Source: JAFAXA01 sp963777325
GTDB taxonomy: Bacteria > Pseudomonadota > Alphaproteobacteria > Acetobacterales > Acetobacteraceae
Direction: 5' to 3'
Assembly (NCBI GenBank): GCA_963777325.1
Contig: CAVZQE010000005.1
Span: forward strand, 197,725 to 261,724
DNA: 64,000 nucleotides
Shown: positions 26,620 to 35,293 of the stretch, one piece after another
How the letters are laid out: the number at the start of each line of letters is the position of its first letter
How positions within the stretch are numbered: the stretch's first letter is position 1
Position numbers and translations under genes: made by a program
The notes under the pieces: generated by a model
Told to the model about the DNA's origin: nothing
The model's input: only the letters and a program-made list of their open reading frames with translations
The model's database searches: none

Positions 26620-27487
26620 TCAGGCCGCGCGCTGCACGGAAGGCGGTTCGGTCAGCAGGTCCGCGAACACGCGGTCCATCCGGTCCCACGCGAACGCGCG
26701 CAGCAGGGCGTCGAGCCGTCGCGCGGTCCGCGACAGATTGACGCGATGGCGGAATCGTGCGGTGCTTCTCGCGCCCGCGATGGGCGGCTGCTCCGGATCG
26801 ATCTCCCAGGGATGGATGTAGAAGAGGCCGGGCATGCGCTCGGCGCGGTTCACGCGGGCCAGCCCGCGCCGGAACAAAGCGTACGGGCAGCAGCCGGAAG
26901 TAGCCGCCCCCGGCGCAGGGCAGATTCTGGCCAAGCAGGCGCGTCGTTGTCATCGGGATTTCCCAAAGTTGCCCGCCTGCGGGCTGGAACGGATGCCGCG
27001 AGGCCGACGGATCGCCGTAGAGATCGTGGCGGACGGGATAGGTGCTGGAGCTGTAGCGATACCCCTCCCGCTCCAGCACCTCGAAGGCCCAAGGGTTGCG
27101 GGGTCCGATCGAGAAGGTGGGCGCGCGGTAGCCCGTGACCGGGGCGCCGCCCACGTCCTCCAGGATGCGCTTCGCCCGTCGGACATCCTCGGCAAAGGCG
27201 GCCGGCGCTTGCGTATCGGCGCGCATATGGCCGTAGCCGTGACTCGCGAGCTCGTGCCCGGCGGCGACGATGCGCCGGATGAGGGTGGGATGCCGCTCGG
27301 CGACCCAGCCGAGCGTGAAGAAGGTCGCGCTCACACCCGCGCGCGCGAACTGGCCGAGCATACGGTCCGTGTTCCCCTCGACCCGGCGCTCAAACATGTC
27401 CCACGCCCCGCGCGGCACGCAATCCGCGAAGGCCTGGACCTGGAAGTAGTCCTCGACATCGACGGTCATGGCGTTGCGCAGCGTCAT
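26620..27487 (-). pseudogene. XrtA-system polysaccharide deacetylase, frameshifted
   Basis: A NodB-fold deacetylase with the DUF3473 C-terminal extension of exosortase loci. The opening AMTVDVEDYFQVQAF holds the catalytic and metal Asp. SATFFTLGWVAERHP and HELASHGYGHM provide the zinc histidines. The frame breaks after GGGYFRLLP; the rest (LFRRGLARVNRAERMPGLFY, then IHPWEIDPEQPP) is in the next frame. Deleting one G near 26880 restores YALFRRG. Start ATG overlaps the upstream ATPase stop as ATGA. Given the otherwise perfect family sequence, an assembly insertion is likely. Confidence 0.88.
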
Positions 27488-28458
27488 CGCGGCGTCTCCA
27501 GATGGCCGCCGAGCAGATCGAGCAGGCGGCGGAAGATGCGTTCCTGGCGCGCAACCGTCGCCTCCAGCGCCTGGACACGCGGCCCGAAGCCCGAGGACGG
27601 GCGGTCGTCGTCCGCGTCGCCCGCCCGCGATGCGCGGGAAATAGCGCCGATATCCTGCCGCAACTCGCCCGCTGTTAAATCCACGATGTCCGCCGAAATC
27701 ATGCGCGCCTGTTCCAGCGCACCGTAGAGCAGCACGCGTGAACAAAGCGTGTTGATGCGCCGTGGCACGCCGCCCGTATGGGCGTGGATTCGCGCGAACG
27801 CCTCGTCCTCCCAGGCGGGCGCGCCGGTCCAGCCGACGGTCCGCAGCCGGTGCTCGATGTAGGCGCGCGTCTCATCCGCGCCGAGCGGGCCGAGATGGTA
27901 GGCCGCGAGGATGCGCTGCCGCAGCTGATCGAGATCCGGGCGCGCGAGCGTCGCCCGGAACTGCGGCTGCCCGAGCAGGATCGTCTGCAGCGGCGAGCGC
28001 CCGTCGACCGTGATGTTGGACAGCATCCGCAGTTCCTCGAGCGCCGCGACGGGCAGGTTCTGCGCCTCGTCGACGACCAGCAGGCAGCGCCGTCCGGTCG
28101 CGCGTTCGTCATGGAAGAACCGCTCGAGCCGGCGCAGCAAGGTCGCCTTGTCGGCGCCCTCGTCGGCGAGGCCGAAGCCGGTGACGGCGAGCCGCAGCAG
28201 GTCGTCGCCCGACACCTGCGTCGTCGCCAGCCGGCAGATCGCGTAGGCGCGGTGATCGAGCTGCGACCAGAGCCGCTCGGTGAGCGTCGTCTTGCCGGCG
28301 CCGACCTCGCCCGTGATGACGATGAAGCCTTCCTGCTGCGCCAGCCCGTACACGAGATGCGACATCGCCCGCGCGTGGCCGAGGCTGCCGAAGAAGAACC
28401 GCGTGTCGGGCGTCAGCTGGAACGGCGCTCCGGAAAGCTTGTAATGGGCCTCGTACAT
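27484..28458 (-). CDS. XrtA-system secretion ATPase (ExeA/TIGR03015-like)
   Basis: A 324-residue AAA ATPase. The family opening is MYEAHYKLSGAPFQLTPDTR, with Walker A GEVGAGKTT at about 50-58, Walker B CLLVVDEAQNLP and sensor LLGQPQFRATL. The C-terminal part (about 275-324) is a coiled-coil-like tail. Such ATPases, related to ExeA of type II secretion, are constant members of XrtA loci and are thought to aid assembly or export in the envelope. It lies between the outer-membrane protein and deacetylase genes. Confidence 0.92.
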   Translation of the reverse strand: MYEAHYKLSGAPFQLTPDTRFFFGSLGHARAMSHLVYGLAQQEGFIVITGEVGAGKTTLTERLWSQLDHRAYAICRLATTQVSGDDLLRLAVTGFGLADEGADKATLLRRLERFFHDERATGRRCLLVVDEAQNLPVAALEELRMLSNITVDGRSPLQTILLGQPQFRATLARPDLDQLRQRILAAYHLGPLGADETRAYIEHRLRTVGWTGAPAWEDEAFARIHAHTGGVPRRINTLCSRVLLYGALEQARMISADIVDLTAGELRQDIGAISRASRAGDADDDRPSSGFGPRVQALEATVARQERIFRRLLDLLGGHLETPR

Positions 28459-28466
28459 GCGTGCGC

Positions 28467-30240
28467 TCAGAACTGCTTGGTCAAACCGATGAGGAGGACG
28501 TTCTGATCGAAGCGGCGGAGCGCGATGGGCGAGCTGCGCTCGAAATAGCCGTACTGCGCGATCCCGGTGAGCGTCGGCGTGAAGGCGTAGGCGTAGCTCG
28601 CGAGCGCGCCGAAGAACGTCTCATGCGCGTCGGTCCCGCCCGGGACGAGGAAGCTCTGCTTCTGCTCGCCGTAACTGAAGGTGAGGTTCGTCCGCGCGGC
28701 GTCGCTGATCTGGTGCTGCCAGCCGAGCGTGCCCGAGATCGCCCGGGAGGAGCCGGCGCTGACGGGTCCGCTGCTCGCGACCGCCGACTGATCCGAGCCG
28801 ATGATCGCGGCCGAGAGCGTGTCGCGGGCGAGCATCGTCGTGATGCCGGCCGAGAAGGTTCGCGTGCGGTTCAGCGTGGCGTTGCCCTGGACGCCGAGGC
28901 CCGGATTGCCGATGAAGAGCGGCGCGCCGGTGGTGCTGTCGACGATGCCCCCGTCCGGGCCGGTGCCGGACAGCGTGAGCAGGGATTGCAGCATCTGCAG
29001 ATCCGTGCCGAGGCCGGTCTGATAGCGCGCGAACACCGTGGTGCGGGCGGTCACGGCGTACGAGGCGTCGAGGAAGGCGGAGTTGAAGCCGTAGCGGTGG
29101 CCATAGCCGGCGGTGACGGTGCTGGCGGGACCGGGGGTGAAGGTCGCGCCGAACGCCCAGACCGCGTCGTCGATCGCGACCTTCGGCGAGGCTTTCGGGT
29201 ATCCGATCGTCTCGTACCCGAACTCGCCGAACACCACCACCGAGCGGGTGAGGGCGTAGCCGAGCCGGTTGGTGATGAAGGTCTGGTGCGCGCCCGAGAC
29301 GACGCCGTTCCCGCCGAGCTGGCTCGCATCGAGGAGCGCCGTGTCGCGCATGCGGCCGAGCGCCGGCCCGCTCACGAATTGCACCAGCGCCTCGTTCGCG
29401 AACAGGGTCGAGTTCGGCTGCGATCCGGCGACCGGGATCGTGTTGCCGTTCGTGCCGTGGAAGCCGCCGCCGCCGTTGTCGTTGAACGCCGAGAACGAGA
29501 CGCGGTCGGCGACGGTCAGCGTGCCCGCGTCGCCGAACCGATGCACGGCATAGGGCGAGACCGCGAAACTGTAGCTTTGGGTCTGGCCGCTGCCCGACAG
29601 GAAGGCGGCGGTCGTGGAACCGGCCCCGAAGCCGCCGAAGCCCGGGGCCGCGAACCCGGTGGCGCCGACCGGAAACCCGCCGCTGGTCGGCGCGATGCCC
29701 GCGAAGCCGCGCGCGTCGAGAAACAAATCGTCCTCGACCAGCGTCGCGAGCGCGTACGCGGTCAGGTTCTGCGCAACGAAATCCTGGCCGGGGTTGGAGG
29801 CGTAGAGTGCCGCCGTCGGCGCGTAGTCGAGGGTCGCCTGCAGGCGGGGCGTGTCGCCCTGCACGAGCAGCGAGGGCCCGAGATAGGTGATGAAGTCGGA
29901 TTCTGCGTCCGCCCTGCGTCTGCAGGATGTTGTCGTTGAACGCCTCGGCGACGTCGATCTGCGGCGTCACCGTCCAGCCCGGCGCGAATTCGGGCCTGTT
30001 CTGCGGCAGGATGCGGTGCGCCGGATCCGCCGAGGGATAGGCCGGCTCCGGCGCGGCTCCGCCGGCGCCGTCCGGAACAGGGACGGGCGACGCGGCTGGC
30101 GGGAACGGGTAGCCGGCGCCGGGCAGGACGGGGTAGCCGGCGGTCTGCGCGCGCGCCGTCCCCGGGCCGCCGATGGCGCCGCTGATGGCAGCGAGGATCA
30201 GGAGGGCCATCGTATCCGGGCCGGCGTAATCCGCGCGCAT
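28467..30240 (-). pseudogene. XrtA-system outer-membrane protein (TIGR03016-like), frameshifted
   Basis: The N-terminal frame gives a signal peptide (LLILAAISGAIGGPGTARAQ), a proline-rich spacer and PQIDVAEAFNDNILQTQGG. The main body continues in the next frame as an approximately 460-residue beta-barrel-like sequence with alternating aromatic strands and the C-terminal aromatic residue of outer-membrane proteins (VLLIGLTKQF). The two join if one A is removed near 29908 (cagaatccg), giving GGRRSDFITYLGPSLLVQGD. This protein probably forms the exit channel or anchor for the polymer. The intact barrel argues for an assembly error. Confidence 0.88.
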
Positions 30241-30263
30241 CGGCTGGTCCCGCCGCTCGCCGG

Positions 30264-31157
30264 TCAGGCGGTCTGGCGTGAAGCGTAGGGCGCGTAGGAG
30301 CCGAAGCTGTTGCGGGCGTTCGCCCGCACCTTATTGAGGAGCAGCGTGATCGCCGGGCAGGCCTGGACGAGATCGAGCGCGCCCTCGACCTCCTCGCGTT
30401 GCGTTCGCCCGGCTTCGATCACGAAGACGATCTGTCCGACGATCGCCGCGAGCGCGCTCGGATCGCTGCTGGCAAGGCACGGCGGCGCGTCGATGACGAC
30501 GAGACAGTCGGCGTAGCGCCGGCCGAGATCGCGCAGCTGGCGGCCCATGTGGCGCGTCGCGAAGAGATCCGGGCCGTGCTCGCCGGCGCGGCCGGGAGGA
30601 AGGAGCGACAGTTTCGGGATCTCGGTCCTGACGATCGCCGCCTCGGGGTCGAGGCCGGCATCGGCGAGGTCGAGCAGGCCCGGGGCGTCGCCCAACCCCA
30701 ACGTGCGGCCGAGCGAATCCGGCTTGCTGTCGGCATCGACCAGCAGCACGTCGTGGTCGTTCTGGCGGGCGATGCCGGCGGCGAGATTGAGGGCGGCGAA
30801 GCTCTTGCCCTCGCCGGGACGGGCGCTCGTCACCAGCACGAGAGTGCCGGGACGGCCGCCCGCCGCATCCGCCGCGAAAGCAGTCCGCAGCACCTGGCTC
30901 TGCGCGATCCGGAACTCCTCGGCGACGCGCCCGCGGCCGCGCCCGGCGCCGATCATGCCCGCCGCTTCCAGGGCCGCCCGCCCGACCGCCGGCGTCGGGG
31001 CGGCGTCCGGAAGCCTGCCGTGCGCGGCCGGCAGCGGCGCGCCTGGTCCAGCGCCGCGATCCGGGTTCAGGAGCTGGGCGGTGGCGGGGTCGAGCGCCCC
31101 GTCCTCGCGCAGCCGCTCCGCCGCCCGTTCGATCAGGTGCAATGTCTTGGGGGCCAT
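30264..31157 (-). CDS. XrtA-system tyrosine autokinase (CpsD/CapB-like)
   Basis: A bacterial tyrosine kinase, the cytoplasmic half of the chain-length regulator. Walker A SARPGEGKSFAALNLA, Walker A' VLLVDADSKPDSLG and Walker B CLVVIDAPP define the BY-kinase fold, and a short C-terminal cluster with two tyrosines (SFGSYAPYASR) is the autophosphorylation tail. The ATG follows the stop of the GumC-like gene by 2 nt. A GTG at 31163 that overlaps that stop is an alternative start. It would be activated by the cytoplasmic end of the GumC-like protein. Confidence 0.9.
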   Translation of the reverse strand: MAPKTLHLIERAAERLREDGALDPATAQLLNPDRGAGPGAPLPAAHGRLPDAAPTPAVGRAALEAAGMIGAGRGRGRVAEEFRIAQSQVLRTAFAADAAGGRPGTLVLVTSARPGEGKSFAALNLAAGIARQNDHDVLLVDADSKPDSLGRTLGLGDAPGLLDLADAGLDPEAAIVRTEIPKLSLLPPGRAGEHGPDLFATRHMGRQLRDLGRRYADCLVVIDAPPCLASSDPSALAAIVGQIVFVIEAGRTQREEVEGALDLVQACPAITLLLNKVRANARNSFGSYAPYASRQTA

Positions 31158-31159
31158 GG

Positions 31160-32672
31160 TCACACCGATGCCGAGCCGCGCAGGAGATGCCCGAGCAAGC
31201 CGCCGCAAGCGACGACGAGCAGCAGGACGGCGACGCCGAAGCCGAGCGCCGAGACGACCCGCCTCGAGGGCGGAGTGGGCGTCGCGAGCGAGATGCCGCC
31301 GAGGACCGGCAGGCCGAGCGCGCGCAGATCGGCGAGCGTCGCGAACGACCGGTCCATCTGCCCGAGCAGGAAGGCGCAGCCGACCCCGGCGCCGAGGCCC
31401 GCCGCGAGCACGGCCGGGATCAGCAGCAGCCGGTTCGGCGAGACGGGGATGCGCGGCACCTGCGGCGGATCGACGATCTGCAGCTTCACCTTGTCGGCCT
31501 GCGTGTTCGCGGCCTGGGCGATGCTGGCCGCCTCGCGGCGGGCGAGCAGCTCCTCGTAGTTCTTCCTGAGCACCGTGTAGTCGCGGTCGAGATTCTGATA
31601 CTCGGCCTGCACGCCCGGCGCGGTCCGCGCCATCGTCTCCAGCCGCTCGCGCTCCGTGATCGTGTCGCGCACCTGCCGTTGCAGGGACGCGACCTGCGCC
31701 TCCGCGTCAATCAGCCTGAGCTTCGTCTGCTCGTAGACGGGATTGGGCAGGATCGATCCGGCGCGGCGGCCCGGAGCCGCGCCCTCGTCCCCTTTCAGGG
31801 TCGGTATCAGGGCTTTCAGCGCGATTACCTCGGGGTGCTGGTCGGTATAGCGCAGCCGCAACTCGGCCAGCCGCTGCTCGGCCGCCTGCAGCCGCGAGGG
31901 CGCGGCGATGGGCGAGCCCGGCTCGCCCGGCGCGGGCAAGGTCTGTGACGTCGTCGCCAGTTCCTGCCGCATCGCGTCGCGGCGCAGGATCGCATCCTGC
32001 AGCTGGCCCTGCAGGGTGAGCATCTGCGAGCGCGCCAGATCGAGACGCGAGGCGCCGCCATTTGCGTCGGAGGGCAGGAGATCGATGTATTTCGCGCGGA
32101 ACTCGGCCCGCCGCTTCTCGGCCGCCCGCAGCTGCTGCTCGGTACGAGGCGATCTGATGGTCAAGGAAAACGCGGGCGTTCTCCATGTCGCTGCGGTTGG
32201 CGCCGGTCGCGCTCTCGACGAAGATGTTGAGCAGCGTCAGCACCACGTTGTACGCGAGATGCGGATCGGCGTTGCGGTAGGTGATGCCGAACAGCGTCTT
32301 CGTTTCGGGCGTGATCCTGATCTCCTTGGCGAGACGCTGCACGAGGCGGTCGCGGCCGGTCTGGCCCGTCACGGTCAGATCGAGATCGGATTTGGCGATC
32401 AGCTTCTCGATATTGGGCCGGCTGAGCAGGGTGCGCTGCAGGATTTCAAGCTGGCCGCTCGGAGAATCGTCGGCGGCGATCCCCTTCAGGAGCGGCGTCA
32501 GCACGGCGTCGGCATCGACGTAGAGCCGCGCATTGGCCTCGTATGTGTTCGGGATGAGATGGAGCGCCGCCCAGCCCGCGAGGCAGACGCCCCAGGCGAC
32601 CGCGAGCGCGGTCCAGCGATGCGGCCATCCCCGGCGCAGATGGCTGGTCAGCAGCGCCTTGATCTGATCCAT
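31160..32672 (-). pseudogene. XrtA-system chain-length determinant (GumC/Wzc-like), frameshifted
   Basis: A polysaccharide co-polymerase. The N-terminal frame has the first membrane helix (WTALAVAWGVCLAGWAALHL), the Wzz domain (NTYEANARLYVDADAVL) and runs to ARVFLDHQIASY. The rest (EQQLRAAEKRRAEFRAKYID, coiled coils, proline-rich RIPVSPNRLLLIPAVLAAGL before helix 2, and the C-terminal helix) is in the next frame. One extra C near 32146 explains the break. The protein should span the periplasm and set polymer length with the kinase encoded downstream. Confidence 0.9.
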
Positions 32673-32682
32673 GCGGCGTCCG

Positions 32683-33315
32683 TCAGAACCAGGTTTGCGG
32701 AATGACGAGCGTATCGCCCGGCTGCATGTCCATGTTCTGGGCGATGTCGCCGTCCTTGAGCAGATCGCTCAGGCGCACCTTGATCGTCTTCTGCTGCCCG
32801 CCCTCGCGCCGCACGATGATGGCTCGGTTCCCCGCCGCGAACTTGGTCAGGCCCTTGGTCGCGATCATCACGTCCAGCACCGTCATGTGCTCGCGATAGG
32901 GGATGGCGGTCGGTTCCGTCGCCTCGCCGATCACGCGGATCTGGCGGTCGAACGGACCGACGAACGAGCGCACGATCACCGTGACGCTCGGATCCTTCAC
33001 GTATTTCTTGAGCTTGGCCTCGATTGCGCGGGCGAGCTCGGTCGGCGTGCGCCCGGCCGCCGCCACATCCTCGATCAGCGGCACCGAAATCCGACCGTCG
33101 GGCCGTACCGGCAGGTTCGCTTCGCTCAGTTCGGGCGACTGATAGACGAAGACGCTCAACGCGTCGCCCGGCCCGATCACGTAGGGGGAGGCGTCGGCCG
33201 AGGACGTGACCCTGGCCCCCTCGACCGGCGGCCGGAGACCGGCGCCGGAGCAACCCGCGAGTGCCGCGAGAGCGGTGCAAGCGGCGATAAGCGGGCTACG
33301 CCAGATCCTGATCAC
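32683..33315 (-). CDS. XrtA-system polysaccharide export lipoprotein (Wza-like)
   Basis: A 210-residue outer-membrane export protein. The GTG at 33315, with GGAG 5 nt upstream, gives a lipoprotein signal ending in LAALAGC. A frame-open extension further upstream only translates the tRNA gene. The polysaccharide export domain reads YVIGPGDALSVFVYQSPELS and VPLIEDVAAAGRTPTELARA. An SLBB domain follows (RVIGEATEPTAIPYREHMTV) and the end is DMQPGDTLVIPQTWF. It is the first gene of the minus-strand export and modification operon, 37 nt after a tRNA gene on the same strand. Confidence 0.92.
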   Translation of the reverse strand: MIRIWRSPLIAACTALAALAGCSGAGLRPPVEGARVTSSADASPYVIGPGDALSVFVYQSPELSEANLPVRPDGRISVPLIEDVAAAGRTPTELARAIEAKLKKYVKDPSVTVIVRSFVGPFDRQIRVIGEATEPTAIPYREHMTVLDVMIATKGLTKFAAGNRAIIVRREGGQQKTIKVRLSDLLKDGDIAQNMDMQPGDTLVIPQTWF

Positions 33316-33351
33316 GGACACTCCGCCTGTCTGTCGGCCGCATCGAAAGGC

Positions 33352-33425
33352 TGGTAGGCGCGGAAGGATTCGAACCTTCTCCTCTGCCGTGTTGAAGCAG
33401 CGCTCTGCCACTGAGCTACACGCCT
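33352..33425 (-). tRNA. tRNA, isotype unclear (Val-like)
   Basis: A 74-nt cloverleaf with encoded CCA: acceptor AGGCGTG pairs with CGCGCCT, D arm GCTC/GAGC, T arm GAAGG-TTCGAAT-CCTTC. The anticodon stem CTGCT/GGCAG closes a 7-nt loop TCAACAC, which lacks the invariant T at position 33. Read literally the anticodon would be AAC. The surrounding sequence resembles tRNA-Val(CAC), whose arm would read CTGCC-TTCACAC-GGCAG; one deletion plus one insertion would give the observed arm. It lies directly in front of the Wza-like operon and may share its transcript. Confidence 0.8.
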
Positions 33426-33727
33426 AATTCAGGCGAACGGGCCGGGTCAGGACCGTCCTTGCCGGGGATAACATCGTCCGCACCCGTAATCAATCGGAAT
33501 CGGACGTGCCCACATGCCAAACGCTAGTGGAAGTTGTGCGTTTCCGGCGCGCGGACACGCCCGAGCAGAAAAGAGTCTCAAATCGGAGACGTTAGCTCCC
33601 TCTTTACCTTCGTTGCCCCACGCTGGGGCCACTCTCGCCGGGTTCCCAGATGGGACGGCACAACCGCGATCATACGGGGCGCGGCGGTGGCGGCGGGTGC
33701 GTCGCGTGCGGAGGTGGGGGAACATCG
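33426..33727. promoter_or_regulatory. divergent control region of the two EPS arms
   Basis: About 300 nt separate the minus-strand tRNA/export operon from the plus-strand sugar transferase-PrsK-PrsR-PrsT unit. It is less G+C-rich than its surroundings, with AT-containing stretches such as gtaatcaatcggaat near 33487 and agaaaagagtctc near 33563, and must hold promoters for both directions. Because PrsR is a sigma-54 activator I looked for a GG-N10-GC element and found none I would defend. Confidence 0.45.
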
Positions 33728-35074
33728 TTGGCGCGCATCGTCGGGCGTTACGTTTCGCTGGAGATGTCTCTGCTCTGGCTGACGGAGCTGGTTCTCTCGT
33801 TCCTCGTCATCCAGGCGATGCTCGCGACGACGGCGGCCGCTTTGCTGCCGGCGCTCTCCGCGCGGGCCAATTTCGCGGCCCTGACCGCGTGCACGATCAT
33901 CCTGAGCGGCGTCGCGATCGGGCTCTACCGGCCGGAGACCTGCCTGCAGCGGCGGCGCCTGCTGACATCGGCCGGGATCGCGGTCGGCCTCGCATTTCCG
34001 GCCATCCTCCTGCTGAGCCGGATGTGGCGGATCGAGCTGAACGCGCGCGTGCTCGCCTGGATCGCGGGACTGCTGCTCGTCTGGACCCTGTGCCTGCTCG
34101 CGATCCGATGGGCCTTCGCTCTCGCCGTCCGGCATCGCTGGTTCGCGCGACGGCTAATCGTGGTCGGAGCGGGCGCACGGGCGGCGCGGCTGGCCGAGAC
34201 CCTCCGTTCGCGGCCTGGCAGCGCCTTCGACCTGGTGCGCCTGCCCGGCGGCGGCGAGGCCGGGCCGGGTGCTCAGAGGCCCATCGATTGGCGCGACGTT
34301 TGGGGCGTGGTGGTCGCGGCCGAGCCCGGCGACGTCCTGCCCTCCAGCCTGCTGCTGGAGGGCAAGCGCAGCGGCGTGCGGGTGCTCGACGACGTCCGCT
34401 TCTGGGAACACCATCTCGGCCGTATCGACATCGATCACCTCGGCCCGGACTGGCTCCTCTTCGCGGACGGGTTCGTGTCGAGCCGGTACGGCGCGCTCGT
34501 CAAGCGCATCACCGACATTGTCGTGGCCTCGCTGTTCCTCTGCCTGACCTGTCCGGTGATGGCCGTCGCTGCCGTGCTGATCAAGCTCGATTCGCCCGGT
34601 CCGCTGCTCTATCGGCAGGAGCGGGTCGGCCTGCACGGCCAAACCTTCACAGTGCTCAAGTTCCGCAGCATGCGCCTTGACGCCGAGCAGGGCGGCACGC
34701 CGCGCTGGGCGATGGCGCGCGATCCGCGCGTGACCCGCGTCGGCGGCTTCATGCGGCTCACCCGCATCGACGAGTTGCCGCAGCTGTTCAACGTCCTGCG
34801 CGGCGAGATGAGCTTTGTCGGTCCGCGCCCGGAACGCCCGCATTTCGTCGAGCAGCTGGCGCAGGTGCTCCCGCTTTACCGCGAGCGCAGCTGGGTCAAG
34901 CCGGGGATCACCGGATGGGCGCAGGTGAACTACCCGTACGGCGCCTCGGTCGAGGACGCGCGGGAAAAACTCGCGTACGATCTCTACTACGTGAAGAACC
35001 GGGGTCTGCTGCTCGATCTGCTGATCGTCGTGTCGACCGTGCGAGTGATCATCTTCCACGACGGTGCCCGCTGA
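33728..35074 (+). CDS. XrtA-system initiating sugar transferase (TIGR03013-like)
   Basis: A polyprenyl-phosphate sugar-1-phosphate transferase that starts the repeat unit. From the TTG at 33728 (GGTGGGGG upstream) the protein opens ARIVGRYVSLEMSLLWLTE, the family start, and has 448 residues. Four membrane helices occupy about 10-120, a Rossmann-like region about 138-230, and the catalytic domain about 255-448: KRITDIVVASLFLCLTC (helix), SPGPLLYRQERVGLHG, TVLKFRSMRLDAE and RIDELPQLFNVLRGEMSFVG followed by PRPERP. Its TGA overlaps a TGATG that probably starts prsK. Confidence 0.9.
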   Translation: MARIVGRYVSLEMSLLWLTELVLSFLVIQAMLATTAAALLPALSARANFAALTACTIILSGVAIGLYRPETCLQRRRLLTSAGIAVGLAFPAILLLSRMWRIELNARVLAWIAGLLLVWTLCLLAIRWAFALAVRHRWFARRLIVVGAGARAARLAETLRSRPGSAFDLVRLPGGGEAGPGAQRPIDWRDVWGVVVAAEPGDVLPSSLLLEGKRSGVRVLDDVRFWEHHLGRIDIDHLGPDWLLFADGFVSSRYGALVKRITDIVVASLFLCLTCPVMAVAAVLIKLDSPGPLLYRQERVGLHGQTFTVLKFRSMRLDAEQGGTPRWAMARDPRVTRVGGFMRLTRIDELPQLFNVLRGEMSFVGPRPERPHFVEQLAQVLPLYRERSWVKPGITGWAQVNYPYGASVEDAREKLAYDLYYVKNRGLLLDLLIVVSTVRVIIFHDGAR

Positions 35075-35293
35075 TGCGTCACGGATCTCTCCGTCGCATG
35101 CCTGCTGCACGGCGGATGCGCCGTCGCGTACGCGCTGCTGGCGGCGTCGATCCCGTGGCGCGCGCGGCCGGGGGCGACCGGGCTGCCGCTCGCCGTCGCC
35201 TGCGCCGCGACCGCTCTATGGGCCGCCTCGGTCGCCGTCTCCGCCAAGGCCTCCCCGACCGGCCTTGCCGACTGGCTCGGCTTCGCCCGGGGC

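Noticed and set aside
32683..33411. Longer start for the Wza-like protein
   Set aside because: The extra N-terminus translates the tRNA gene; the lipoprotein signal begins only at GTG 33315.
33426..33727. Sigma-54 promoter for PrsR control in the divergent region
   Set aside because: No convincing GG-N10-GC element; the near matches had the wrong spacing or bases.
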